From contig CAKRHL010000078.1 of the NCBI GenBank assembly GCA_934338765.1, forward strand, positions 1 through 8,872: 8,872 bases of DNA. Direction: 5' to 3'. Below, piece after piece: positions 1 through 6,909 of the stretch (its first letter is position 1; each line of letters opens with the position of its first letter). The translations under genes and the position numbers were made by a program. Source of the stretch: an uncultured Lachnospiraceae bacterium. GTDB lineage: Bacteria; Bacillota; Clostridia; Lachnospirales; Lachnospiraceae. The notes beneath the pieces were generated by a model, which did no database searches, was not told where the DNA came from, and saw only the letters and a program-made list of their open reading frames with translations.

Positions 1-1325
1 CCCCGTCCATCACTGACCATTTTGTCGATCTCATCAAACAGGATCAATGGATTTTTGACCTTTGCGTTTTTGAACGCATTGATCACACGTCCCGGCATGG
101 CACCTACGTAGGTTCTACGGTGTCCCCGAAGCTCTGCTTCGTCCCGGACTCCACCCAGACAGATCCTCACATACTTCCGCCCCAGTGCCTTTGCCACAGA
201 TTTGGCAATAGATGTCTTACCTGTTCCCGGTGGCCCCACCAGACAAATGATCGTTCCTGTTCCGTTTTTGTTCAGCTGTTTGACTGCCAGGTACTCCAGA
301 ATCCGCTCCTTGACCTTTTCCAGTCCATAATGATCGGCATCCAGAACCTCCTTTGCATGAGCAACATCCGTATTATCCCTGCTCATCTTCTTCCACGGCA
401 TAGCAAGAAGTGTCTCCAGATATCCCCGGATCACCGCACTCTCTGAATTGTTGGAGCTGATCCGTTTATAACGATTGATCTCTTCTTTGATCTTTTTCTT
501 AACTTTGTCCGGTGCCTTCAGACCGGCAAGTTTTCGTTCAAGTTTATCTGCCTCGGATTCTGCGTCGTCCTCTCCCAGCTCTTTATGGATTGCCTTGATC
601 TGCTCACGAAGATAATACTCCTTCTGGTTATCCTCAACCTGTTGTTTAACCATCTCTGAAATGTCCCCCTGCAAACGCAGGATCCCAAGCTCCCTTTCCA
701 TAACAATCATCAGCTCGGTGAAACGGTTCTCCAGACGATCCGGTTCAATGATTCCCTGTTTCAGATGATAATGGATCGGAAGGTTGGCTGTGATCGTATA
801 AATGATCTGATCCAGATCAATACTCTCACTGATTATATCCTGAAGCTGTTTGCCCATTTTCCCCTGCCGGTCACAATATTCCCGGAACAGCTGCTTTACC
901 TGACGGATCATCGCCACACGCTTTAACTGCTCCGTGGGCTCTCCATGGTTAGACAGAATCTCCGCATTATCCCAGACATCATCCTCATCCTCGTCCACCT
1001 GCACATTTGCAAGAATATATCCTTCATCGGTGCTTTCCAAAGACAGCAGATGGGCTCTTTTCTCTCCTTCCAGAACCACACGGACATATTTATCCGGCAT
1101 TTTGGCAATCTGCTTCACCTTTGCGATCGTGCCTACCTCAAAAAGATTATCCATATTCACATCGCTGTTCTCTGCATCCCGTTTGGCAGCGGTAAACACC
1201 ATCTGGTCATTTTCCATCGCTGCTTCCATTGCGCTGACGGTCTCCGGCTTGGCCACCTCAATATATGCTGTAACCCCCGGCAGCGCCACTACATCCCGCA
1301 GTGCCATTAAAGGTTTCTTGATCAT
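1..1325 (-). CDS. lon: ATP-dependent protease Lon, N-terminal 441 codons (runs off the left edge)
   Basis: Lon is a cytoplasmic AAA+ serine protease that unfolds and degrades damaged and regulatory proteins. The frame is open without a stop from the ATG at 1325 to the window edge, about 56% of the usual ~780-800 residues. Residues ~5-200 form the N-terminal substrate-binding domain (begins MIKKPLMALRDVVALPGV), followed by a charged helical linker and the AAA+ module. Walker A GPPGTGKT is at residues 364-371, the pore loop YVGAMPG at 406-412 and Walker B FDEID at 430-434. These sit a constant ~8 residues later than in the E. coli protein. The rest of the ATPase and the Ser-Lys protease domain lie outside the window. 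An AAAGGA ribosome site at 1339-1344 is 13 nt from the ATG, longer than in the neighbouring genes, so initiation may be modest; an in-frame ATG at 1307 is the alternative. It follows clpX by 124 nt, with a terminator between them. Confidence 0.97.
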   Translation of the reverse strand, partial: MIKKPLMALRDVVALPGVTAYIEVAKPETVSAMEAAMENDQMVFTAAKRDAENSDVNMDNLFEVGTIAKVKQIAKMPDKYVRVVLEGEKRAHLLSLESTDEGYILANVQVDEDEDDVWDNAEILSNHGEPTEQLKRVAMIRQVKQLFREYCDRQGKMGKQLQDIISESIDLDQIIYTITANLPIHYHLKQGIIEPDRLENRFTELMIVMERELGILRLQGDISEMVKQQVEDNQKEYYLREQIKAIHKELGEDDAESEADKLERKLAGLKAPDKVKKKIKEEINRYKRISSNNSESAVIRGYLETLLAMPWKKMSRDNTDVAHAKEVLDADHYGLEKVKERILEYLAVKQLNKNGTGTIICLVGPPGTGKTSIAKSVAKALGRKYVRICLGGVRDEAELRGHRRTYVGAMPGRVINAFKNAKVKNPLILFDEIDKMVSDGR

Positions 1326-1378
1326 AGCAATTTATGTTTCCTTTCTGCTCGGCCACGTCTCATGACCTTTTTATTTTC

Positions 1379-1407
1379 AAAAAGAGGGTGCCCAAAAGCA
1401 GCCCTCT
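1379..1407 (-). terminator. Intrinsic terminator after clpX
   Basis: Read on the minus strand, AGAGGG pairs with CCCTCT and, inside a one-base bulge, TGC pairs with GCA around a six-base loop. The stem is followed directly by TTTTT (1383-1379). It lies 43 nt past the clpX stop and 54 nt before the lon start. It probably ends most clpPX transcripts and lowers or uncouples lon expression. Confidence 0.75.
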
Positions 1408-1423
1408 CTCGATTTTTAGAGAA

Positions 1424-1439
1424 CAAAACACTGGTTTTG
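1424..1439 (-). repeat. Short hairpin just after the clpX stop
   Basis: CAAAAC and GTTTTG form a perfect 6-bp inverted repeat around a 4-base loop, ten bases past the clpX stop codon and just before the clpX terminator. It is A/T-rich and lacks a T-run behind it, so it is more likely a 3' stabilising hairpin, or chance, than a terminator. Confidence 0.35.
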
Positions 1440-1449
1440 CCCTTTTCAT

Positions 1450-2739
1450 TTACGCAATCTCATCCTTGGTGTTGCTGTCGGAGGAAATCTCTCTGCGCTC
1501 ATCGTCCTTGGTAACAAGGATCGGCTCTGCCTCTCCCTTTGCAGCCGCCTCTGTGATGATACACTCTACTGCCTCCTCATCGGACGGCACTTCATACATA
1601 GCATTCATCATAACGGACTCAATGATAGCACGAATACCTCTTGCTCCGGTTCCACGCTCAATCGCTCTCTGGGCGATCGCACGGATTGCTCCATCCTGGA
1701 ACGTCAGCTTTACGCCATCCAGCTCAAACAGCTTCTTGTACTGCTTGGTTATGGCATTCTTCGGCTGCACCAGAATACGCTCCAATGCTTCCTCATCCAG
1801 CAGATCCAATCCCACATTGACCGGCAGACGGCCGATCAGCTCCGGAATCAATCCAAATTTAACAAAATCCTCCGGCAGAACCTGTTTGAAAAGCTCTCCT
1901 ACATTCTCATCTTCCTTATCGGAAATCTCCGAATTAAAACCGATGGATTTTTGTCCGATCCTGGATCCGATGATCTTATCCAGGCCATCAAAGGCTCCAC
2001 CACAGATAAACAGGATATTGGTGGTATCCAGCTGATAAAACTCCTGATGAGGATGCTTTCTTCCCCCCTGGGGAGGCACACTTGCCACCGTCCCCTCAAG
2101 AATCTTTAACAATGCCTGCTGTACACCTTCACCTGACACATCACGGGTGATGGAAACATTCTCTCCCTTTCGGGTAATCTTATCAATCTCATCAATATAT
2201 ATAATGCCGTGCTGTGCACGCTCCATATCATAATCCGCTGCCTGAATGATCTTGAGAAGGATATTCTCCACATCCTCACCTACATAACCGGCCTCTGTAA
2301 GTGCCGTTGCATCTGCGATTGCAAATGGTACATTCAATATTTTAGCCAGCGTCTGTGCCAAAAATGTCTTTCCTGAGCCTGTAGGTCCCAGCATAATGAT
2401 ATTACTCTTCTGGAGCTCCACATCCATGCTCTTCTCTGACAAAACTCTCTTGTAATGATTATAAACAGCGACAGACAATACTTTCTTGGCATCTTCCTGA
2501 CCGATCACGTACTCATCCAAAAATGCTTTCATTTCCTTTGGTTTCAAAAGATTGATCTCTGTTTCATTGTCATAGGATAAATTGCCACTGTCCAGCTCAT
2601 CCTCGATAATTTCATTGCAAAGATCCACACACTGCTCACAGATATAAACCCCCGGTCCTGCGATCAGCTTCCGTACCTGATCCTGTGTTTTGCCACAGAA
2701 AGAACATTTCAGTCTGCTCTCATCTTTCTTTCCTGCCAT
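1450..2739 (-). CDS. clpX: ATP-dependent Clp protease ATP-binding subunit ClpX
   Basis: ClpX is the AAA+ unfoldase that forms a hexamer, recognises tagged substrates and threads them into ClpP in the cytoplasm. The 429-residue length is normal. A four-cysteine zinc-binding domain (C12, C15, C34, C37) opens the protein. Walker A GPTGSGKT is at 118-125, the pore-1 loop GYVG at 151-154, Walker B IIYIDEID at 179-186 and an RKH pore loop at 227-229. The IGF loop that docks on ClpP is at 266-268, the arginine finger is R304 and the sensor-2 arginine is R367 in GTGARGIR. The ATG at 2739 is chosen because GGAG lies 6 nt before it; the longer frame from a TTG at 2751 would start on top of that site. 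It is 89 nt downstream of clpP with no terminator between them, so the two are probably cotranscribed and form ClpXP. Confidence 0.98.
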   Translation of the reverse strand: MAGKKDESRLKCSFCGKTQDQVRKLIAGPGVYICEQCVDLCNEIIEDELDSGNLSYDNETEINLLKPKEMKAFLDEYVIGQEDAKKVLSVAVYNHYKRVLSEKSMDVELQKSNIIMLGPTGSGKTFLAQTLAKILNVPFAIADATALTEAGYVGEDVENILLKIIQAADYDMERAQHGIIYIDEIDKITRKGENVSITRDVSGEGVQQALLKILEGTVASVPPQGGRKHPHQEFYQLDTTNILFICGGAFDGLDKIIGSRIGQKSIGFNSEISDKEDENVGELFKQVLPEDFVKFGLIPELIGRLPVNVGLDLLDEEALERILVQPKNAITKQYKKLFELDGVKLTFQDGAIRAIAQRAIERGTGARGIRAIIESVMMNAMYEVPSDEEAVECIITEAAAKGEAEPILVTKDDERREISSDSNTKDEIA

Positions 2740-2745
2740 TCTAAT

Positions 2746-2749
2746 CTCC
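2746..2749 (-). promoter_or_regulatory. clpX ribosome binding site deciding the start
   Basis: GGAG on the minus strand lies six bases before the ATG at 2739. The alternative in-frame TTG start at 2751 overlaps the approach to this site and has none of its own, so the protein should begin MAGKKDE. Confidence 0.75.
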
Positions 2750-2828
2750 AATCATATTATTCTATGATGTTGGACGCAAAAGATATCCTGCCCCCAACTA
2801 TTGCCGCAAACTGCTCCCTTTTATGCAG

Positions 2829-3416
2829 TTACGCACGCTTTGTGATCACATGATCCACCAGACCATAAGCCTTCGCTTCCTCTGCTGTCATGTAATTGTC
2901 TCTCTCTGTATCTACCGCGATCACATCCAGAGGCTTTCCGGTATTCTCTGCCAGGATCTGATTCAAACGCTCTCTTGTCTTTAATATCTGCTCAGCAACA
3001 ATACGGATCTCTGTCTCCTGTCCCTTTGCACCGCCGGATGGCTGATGGATCATGATCTCAGCATTCGGCATTGCATATCGCTTGCCCTTTGCACCACCTG
3101 CAAGCAGAAATGCCCCCATACTTGCAGCAAGTCCCATACAGTATGTGGCTACATCACACTTAATGTAATTCATGGTATCATAAATTGCAAATCCGGCACT
3201 GACAGATCCTCCTGGACTGTTAATATAAAGACTGATATCCTTTCCCGGATCCTGTGACTCCAAAAACAGGAGCTGTGACACGATCAGGCTTGCAATATCG
3301 TCATTGACCTCGTTGCTGAGGAAAATGATACGATCTTGAAGCAGTCTGGAGTAAATATCATAGGAACGCTCCCCACTGCTTGTTTTCTCAATGACATATG
3401 GTATACTGTAACTCAT
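2829..3416 (-). CDS. clpP: ATP-dependent Clp protease proteolytic subunit ClpP
   Basis: ClpP is the serine peptidase whose two heptameric rings form the degradation chamber served by ClpX. The 195 residues match the family length, and the catalytic triad is complete: S99 in [10 protein letters not shown]124 in MIHQPSGG and D173 in DTERDNYMT. The substrate-binding glycine motif SPGGSVSAG is at 67-75. The N-terminus ([20 protein letters not shown]) has only a very short propeptide, as in most Firmicutes. A consensus AGGAGGG (3425-3431) lies 8 nt before the ATG. It is the second gene of the cluster, separated from tig by a strong terminator, and I see no convincing promoter between that terminator and the start. 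Transcription therefore probably depends on read-through from tig or on a promoter inside tig. No CtsR or CIRCE heat-shock operator is visible upstream. Confidence 0.98.
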   Translation of the reverse strand: MSYSIPYVIEKTSSGERSYDIYSRLLQDRIIFLSNEVNDDIASLIVSQLLFLESQDPGKDISLYINSPGGSVSAGFAIYDTMNYIKCDVATYCMGLAASMGAFLLAGGAKGKRYAMPNAEIMIHQPSGGAKGQETEIRIVAEQILKTRERLNQILAENTGKPLDVIAVDTERDNYMTAEEAKAYGLVDHVITKRA

Positions 3417-3444
3417 TTACTACACCCTCCTAACTTCTTTGTTC

Positions 3445-3462
3445 AAAAAAAGGCTATGCCCT
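3445..3462 (-). terminator. Weak second hairpin with T-run before clpP
   Basis: Read on the minus strand, AGGGC and GCCTT pair around a 3-base loop (five pairs including one G-T), followed by a run of seven T overlapping the stem end. It lies immediately after the strong tig terminator and could act as a back-up. The stem is too short to be sure. Confidence 0.35.
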
Positions 3463-3509
3463 AAAAAACGCCAGCCCTGCCTGTCAGATAGACAGGGCAG
3501 CGGCTGACG
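3463..3509 (-). terminator. Strong intrinsic terminator after tig
   Basis: On the minus strand the outer arms CGTCAGCC and GGCTGGCG pair (eight pairs, one G-T). The inner arms CTGCCCTGTC and GACAGGCAG pair with a single bulge around a 5-base loop. TTTTTT follows directly (3468-3463). The hairpin begins 15 nt past the tig stop. It should separate abundant tig transcripts from the downstream clpP-clpX part of the cluster. Confidence 0.88.
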
Positions 3510-3524
3510 CCGGAAATACATGAT

Positions 3525-4811
3525 TTATTTCTCAACTGCAGCGTCAACAACAAGTTCAACTGCCTTCTGTACTGCCAGATCAAGTGCAATCTGCTTCTTC
3601 TCTTCTTCGCCAACCAGCTCTTTTAACTTATCAGCTTCCATCTGATACATCTCAGCCATCTTCTCAAGCTCTTTCTCAAGATCTTCATCGGATGTCTCGA
3701 TATTCTCTGCTGCAACAACTGCCTCAAGAACAAGACGGCTCTGGATACGCTTTAATGCCTGTGGCTGAAGCTCATTGGTAAGACTCTCCGGAGTCATGCC
3801 TGTAAACTGCATATACTGCTGCAGGGACAGCCCCTGAGACTGGATACGCTGGCTGAACTCCTGTACCATCTGACGAACCTGTGTGTCTACCATCGGATCA
3901 GGAATCTCCATAGTAGCGTTCTCGATGATCTTTCCTACAACGTCCTCTTCCTTTTCTCTCTTAAGAGCTGCTTCCTTATTTTCAAGAAGCTTCTTCTTCA
4001 GATCCTCTTTGTACTCATCAACAGTATCAAACTCGGATACATCCTGTGCAAAATCATCATCAAGCTCAGGAAGCTCTTTCACCTTGATCTCCTTGATGGT
4101 TACCTTGAATACCGCAGGCTTGCCCTGAAGCTCCTCTGCCTGATACTGCTCCGGGAATGTTACATTGACCTCTGTCTCCTCGCCAATGTTCTTTCCGATG
4201 AGCTGCTCCTCAAAATTGTCAATGAAAGAATGAGAACCGATGGTCAGAGGATAATCCTCACCCTTGCCACCCTCAAACGGCTCGCCGTCTACAAATCCCT
4301 CGAAGTCGATCGTTGTGATATCGCCATCCTGAACAGCTCTGTCATCAACTGTGATCATTCTGGAATTGCTCTCACGAACTTTATCAATCTCTGCCTGAAG
4401 CTCCTCATCTGTCACCTCAGCAGTTTTCTTCTCTACTTCAATCCCCTTGTAATCTCCAAGAGTAACCTCCGGCTTTACTGCAACGGTTGCTGTAAAGATG
4501 AAAGGCTTGCCCTTCTCGATCTGAGTTACATCAATAGAAGGCTGTGCTACGATCTCAAGCTCACTCTCCTTTGCTGCTGACTCATATGCACCTGGGATCA
4601 GGTCATTGGCAGCATCCTCAAAGAATACACCTGCGCCATACATTTTTTCGATCATTGCGCGTGGTGCTTTTCCCTTACGGAAGCCCGGAAGAGAAATCTT
4701 GCTTTTATTTTTCTTATATGCTTTATCTAATGCAGCCTCAAACTCCTCTGCGCTCACCTCAATTGTAAGCTTTGCCATACTCTTTTCTAAAGTTTCTACC
4801 TGTACACTCAT
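3525..4811 (-). CDS. tig: Trigger factor, ribosome-associated chaperone and peptidyl-prolyl isomerase
   Basis: Trigger factor binds near the ribosome exit tunnel and shields and folds nascent chains. The 428-residue length is typical. The N-terminal ribosome-binding domain carries the signature loop GFRKGKAP at 43-50. An FKBP-type prolyl isomerase domain spans about 157-243 (DGDITTIDFEGFVDGEPFEG, then LTIGSHSFIDNFEEQLIG). The C-terminal helical SurA-like region is rich in Glu, Lys and Gln and ends in acidic helices. A consensus AGGAGG (4822-4827) lies 10 nt before the ATG. A promoter with an extended -10 element lies just upstream, and a strong terminator follows, so it can be made as a single-gene transcript. 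Position ahead of clpP-clpX-lon is a widely conserved arrangement that puts folding and degradation of client proteins side by side. Confidence 0.98.
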   Translation of the reverse strand: MSVQVETLEKSMAKLTIEVSAEEFEAALDKAYKKNKSKISLPGFRKGKAPRAMIEKMYGAGVFFEDAANDLIPGAYESAAKESELEIVAQPSIDVTQIEKGKPFIFTATVAVKPEVTLGDYKGIEVEKKTAEVTDEELQAEIDKVRESNSRMITVDDRAVQDGDITTIDFEGFVDGEPFEGGKGEDYPLTIGSHSFIDNFEEQLIGKNIGEETEVNVTFPEQYQAEELQGKPAVFKVTIKEIKVKELPELDDDFAQDVSEFDTVDEYKEDLKKKLLENKEAALKREKEEDVVGKIIENATMEIPDPMVDTQVRQMVQEFSQRIQSQGLSLQQYMQFTGMTPESLTNELQPQALKRIQSRLVLEAVVAAENIETSDEDLEKELEKMAEMYQMEADKLKELVGEEEKKQIALDLAVQKAVELVVDAAVEK

Positions 4812-4868
4812 TTTATAATTTCCTCCTTAATATTTCACGGACAATACGCCGCAATTAACCATTGATAT

Positions 4869-4898
4869 ACTATAGCATGAATAAATCCACAATAGCAA
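4869..4898 (-). promoter_or_regulatory. Predicted sigma-A promoter of tig
   Basis: On the minus strand a -35 element TTGCTA (4898-4893) is 18 bp from TATAGT (4874-4869), which is preceded by TG one base upstream, an extended -10. The predicted start point is about 4862, leaving a leader of about 50 nt with the AGGAGG site. It lies in the 102-nt gap after glmM, where no terminator for glmM is visible, so some read-through from glmM is possible. Confidence 0.55.
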
Positions 4899-4913
4899 GT
4901 CTTTTTCACAAAT

Positions 4914-6257
4914 TTATGGGATTACATGTCCCTTTTTATACAATACTTTGACAACCTGATCGACATATTTCTCGCAAAGCTCCTCCGTCTCTGCCTCTAC
5001 CATCACCCTGATCACAGGTTCTGTACCGCTCTCACGGATCAGGATCCGGCCATTCTGTCCCAGTGCTTTGGCAACCTCTTCCGTTGCTGCCACCACATCC
5101 GGATCATTCTTGGCAGCCGGCTTGTCTCCCACACGGACATTTTTTAGAAGCTGTGGATAAATGGTAAGTCCCTTTCGAAGCTCAGAAAGCTTCTGTTTCT
5201 TTTCCAGCATAACCTCCATCAGCATCAGCGAAGTAAGAACTCCATCTCCTGTCACCGCATATTTACTGAAGATAATATGACCTGACTGTTCTCCTCCCAG
5301 AGAATGTCCGTACTGCATCATATTGGCATTGACATATTTATCTCCCACAGATGTCTTCTCATAGGAAATGCCTGCCTTATCAAATGCTTTATACAGTCCA
5401 AGGTTTGACATGATCGTTGTAACGACTGTGTTGTTATTCAACTCTCCCTTATCCTTCAGATAACATCCACACAGATAAAGAATACAGTCTCCATCGATCA
5501 CCTGTCCCTTATCGTCTACCGCCAGACAGCGATCTGCATCTCCATCATAAGCAAAACCGATATCCAGATCATTTTCCACCACATATTTCTGAAGATTCTC
5601 AATATGTGTAGAACCGCAGTTGTCGTTGATATTCGTTCCGTCCGGCTCCATACCGATCGCATATGTCTTAGCTCCCAGAGCATCAAACACACCCTTGGCT
5701 ACGGAATAAGAAGATCCATTGGCACAGTCCAGTCCCACACGGACATTTTTAAAGGAGCGTGTCGCCAGAGACATCAGATAACCGATATAGCGGTGTCTGC
5801 CGATGGCATAATCCACAGTGCACCCGATCTTTTCGCGGGTTGCAAACGGAATCGTGTCCTCCGGACTGTCAATGTATGTCTCGATCTTTTCTTCTACCTC
5901 AGCCTCCAGCTTATGGCCATTGCCATTGATCACCTTCAGTCCGTTGTCATAATAAGGATTATGGCTCGCTGAGATCATAATACCACAGTCAAACTGCTCT
6001 GTACGTACCACATAAGAAACACTCGGTGTTGGTGTGACATGCAGAAGATATACATCCGCTCCGCTGGCTGTCAGTCCGGATGAAAGAGCATCCTCAAACA
6101 TATAACTGGAACGGCGTGTATCCTTTCCGATCACAATACGTGCCTTATGCTCCTGTCCATAATACCAGCCCAGAAATCTGCCCACTTTATATGCATGTAC
6201 TACATTAAGATCTACATTAGCCTCTCCCCGGAAACCATCTGTACCAAAATACTTCAT
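4914..6257 (-). CDS. glmM: Phosphoglucosamine mutase GlmM
   Basis: GlmM converts glucosamine-6-phosphate to glucosamine-1-phosphate, the step before UDP-GlcNAc for peptidoglycan and other cell envelope sugars. The 447-residue protein begins MKYFGTDGFRG, matching where this family normally starts. The active phosphoserine is S98 in SASHNP, the metal-binding loop DGDADR has D238, D240 and D242, the sugar loop GGEQSGH is at 321-327 and the phosphate loop RESGTEP at 408-414. The EQSG form of the sugar loop favours GlmM over phosphoglucomutase or phosphomannomutase. An in-frame ATG at 6269 adds four residues (MKSD), but the AAAGGA site ends right against it, whereas its distance from the ATG at 6257 fits the spacing in tig and clpP. 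The gene is monocistronic or read into tig, and divergent from a small HTH regulator. Confidence 0.96.
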   Translation of the reverse strand: MKYFGTDGFRGEANVDLNVVHAYKVGRFLGWYYGQEHKARIVIGKDTRRSSYMFEDALSSGLTASGADVYLLHVTPTPSVSYVVRTEQFDCGIMISASHNPYYDNGLKVINGNGHKLEAEVEEKIETYIDSPEDTIPFATREKIGCTVDYAIGRHRYIGYLMSLATRSFKNVRVGLDCANGSSYSVAKGVFDALGAKTYAIGMEPDGTNINDNCGSTHIENLQKYVVENDLDIGFAYDGDADRCLAVDDKGQVIDGDCILYLCGCYLKDKGELNNNTVVTTIMSNLGLYKAFDKAGISYEKTSVGDKYVNANMMQYGHSLGGEQSGHIIFSKYAVTGDGVLTSLMLMEVMLEKKQKLSELRKGLTIYPQLLKNVRVGDKPAAKNDPDVVAATEEVAKALGQNGRILIRESGTEPVIRVMVEAETEELCEKYVDQVVKVLYKKGHVIP

Positions 6258-6269
6258 ATCCGATTTCAT

Positions 6270-6275
6270 TCCTTT
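6270..6275 (-). promoter_or_regulatory. glmM ribosome binding site
   Basis: AAAGGA on the minus strand lies 12 nt before the ATG at 6257; aligned to a full AAGGAGG this is about 10 nt, the spacing seen at tig. It touches the upstream ATG at 6269 and is too close to serve it well, which is why the shorter protein is preferred. Confidence 0.5.
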
Positions 6276-6285
6276 CCAAAATTAC

Positions 6286-6308
6286 ATTATCGCGCATAAT
6301 CGCATTAT
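6286..6308. repeat. Alternating ATTAT/ATAAT half-sites over the glmM start point
   Basis: On the plus strand three half-sites occur in a row: ATTAT, ATAAT, ATTAT, separated by CGCGC and CGC. They form two overlapping inverted repeats. They cover the predicted glmM transcription start and early leader. The minus-strand word ATAATGCG in this cluster recurs on the plus strand inside the palindrome at 6371-6393. This could be an operator for a repressor of glmM; that role is inference. Confidence 0.4.
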
Positions 6309-6312
6309 TTTA

Positions 6313-6341
6313 ATCATATCATATTCATATTTTGAAATCAA
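6313..6341 (-). promoter_or_regulatory. Predicted sigma-A promoter of glmM
   Basis: On the minus strand TTGATT (6341-6336) is 17 bp from TATGAT (6318-6313), a good match in sequence and spacing to the sigma-A consensus. The predicted start is an A near 6306, giving a leader of about 49 nt. Confidence 0.65.
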
Positions 6342-6370
6342 TCCTTTTCCATGATTCAAAATATCCCCTA

Positions 6371-6393
6371 AAATACGCAAATAATGCGTATTT
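6371..6393. repeat. Perfect 23-bp palindrome between glmM and the HTH gene
   Basis: AAATACGCA and TGCGTATTT are perfect inverted 9-base arms around AATAA. It lies 29 bp upstream of the glmM -35 element and 50 bp upstream of the regulator gene's -35 element. No T-run follows it in a transcript of either gene, so a protein-binding site is more likely than a terminator. Confidence 0.6.
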
Positions 6394-6408
6394 GCAAAAA
6401 ATTACAAT

Positions 6409-6427
6409 TGCCGTGTCACACACGGCA
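6409..6427. repeat. Perfect 19-bp palindrome upstream of the HTH gene promoter
   Basis: TGCCGTGT and ACACGGCA are inverted 8-base arms around CAC. The right arm's CACGG could also pair with CCGTG at 6434-6438. It lies 16 bp upstream of the predicted -35 element of the regulator gene, so it is probably not transcribed with that gene and is best read as a candidate operator. A related core occurs at 7852-7864 ahead of cbp. Confidence 0.55.
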
Positions 6428-6443
6428 TATTCCCCGTGAATTC

Positions 6444-6473
6444 TTGTTAAAATACTTATAATATATATACAAT
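6444..6473 (+). promoter_or_regulatory. Predicted promoter of the HTH regulator gene
   Basis: TTGTTA (6444-6449) is 18 bp from TACAAT (6468-6473). The expected start is A6480, and eight T (6481-6488) follow at once. A TATAAT also occurs at 6457-6462 but has no -35 element at a workable distance. Confidence 0.5.
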
Positions 6474-6508
6474 AGTATTATTTTTTTTCAATTTTAGGAG
6501 GTAAACAA

Positions 6509-6862
6509 ATGAAAAAGAACCTTGCTCCACTTCAGGCACGGGATTTCGCACTGGGTCTTTCCATACTGCGGGAATCCAAAGACATCAGTGCCTGTACCAT
6601 GAGCTACGATCTCGGTCACAGCAGAAGTTACATCAACGGCATTGAACTCCAGAAATATCTTCCGTCATTTTCGGAATTTATAGAAATCTGCAATTATCTG
6701 AATGTCACCCCCAATGACATTTTTCTTTCTCCGGCGAGCACTCCTCCCCTTCTGGAAATTTCTCCAACGCAGCTTCTGGCGATTCTCATGCCGCTATGCG
6801 ACGAATTAAATCCACGGCAGACCAGCTATCTTTATTATCTTCTCCGGGATTTTCTTTCTTAG
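6509..6862 (+). CDS. Small XRE-type helix-turn-helix regulator
   Basis: This 117-residue protein is a predicted cytoplasmic DNA-binding regulator; its target is unknown. Residues ~13-72 form an XRE/Cro-type helix-turn-helix domain: LRESKDIS, then MSYDLGHSRSYINGIE with the recognition helix around 38-50, then PSFSEFIEICNYLNVTPNDIF, the usual closing helices. The common SQEELA stretch of XRE proteins is replaced by SACTMSYDLG, as in a group of short Firmicute regulators. The C-terminal ~40 residues look like one or two helices, perhaps for dimerisation, and have no recognisable sensor domain. A consensus AGGAGGT (6496-6502) lies 6 nt before the ATG. Its five arginines use CGG four times and AGA once, unlike the CGT-rich cbp nearby, suggesting low expression. 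It is divergent from glmM with palindromes between them, so autoregulation or glmM control is plausible but unproven. Confidence 0.85.
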   Translation: MKKNLAPLQARDFALGLSILRESKDISACTMSYDLGHSRSYINGIELQKYLPSFSEFIEICNYLNVTPNDIFLSPASTPPLLEISPTQLLAILMPLCDELNPRQTSYLYYLLRDFLS

Positions 6863-6879
6863 ACCGGGATTTACTTATC

Positions 6880-6909
6880 ACTGCTGTCATTGACCAAAAT
6901 GACAGCAGT
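6880..6909. terminator. Convergent hairpin terminator spanning the deacetylase stop codon
   Basis: ACTGCTGTCATT and AATGACAGCAGT form a perfect 12-bp stem around a 6-base loop. It lies 17 nt past the stop of the HTH gene, and on the plus strand it is followed by a pyrimidine-rich stretch (TTCTTCCTTTG). On the minus strand the deacetylase stop codon (6889-6887) sits inside the hairpin and no T-run follows. It is best read as the regulator gene's terminator that also shields the end of the deacetylase message. Confidence 0.65.

Noticed and set aside
1334..2035. Long plus-strand open frame of 233 codons opposite clpX and the clpX-lon gap
   Set aside because: It is antisense to a certain clpX gene, is rich in Ser, Ile and Arg as expected of a reverse-frame shadow, and shows no recognisable domain or ribosome site.
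2751..2787. TTGCGT and TATGAT 17 bp apart on the minus strand just before clpX, promoter-like
   Set aside because: A start from it would fall inside or past the GGAG ribosome site and leave clpX with almost no leader, which conflicts with the good ribosome site in use.
3417..3524. Search for CtsR (GGTCAAA heptads) or CIRCE heat-shock operators ahead of clpP, clpX, tig or lon
   Set aside because: No heptad repeat or TTAGCACTC/GAGTGCTAA inverted repeat was seen in any of these intergenic stretches.
4812..4913. Possible terminator for glmM before tig
   Set aside because: The stretch is A/T-rich with the tig promoter, but no hairpin followed by a T-run is visible on the minus strand.
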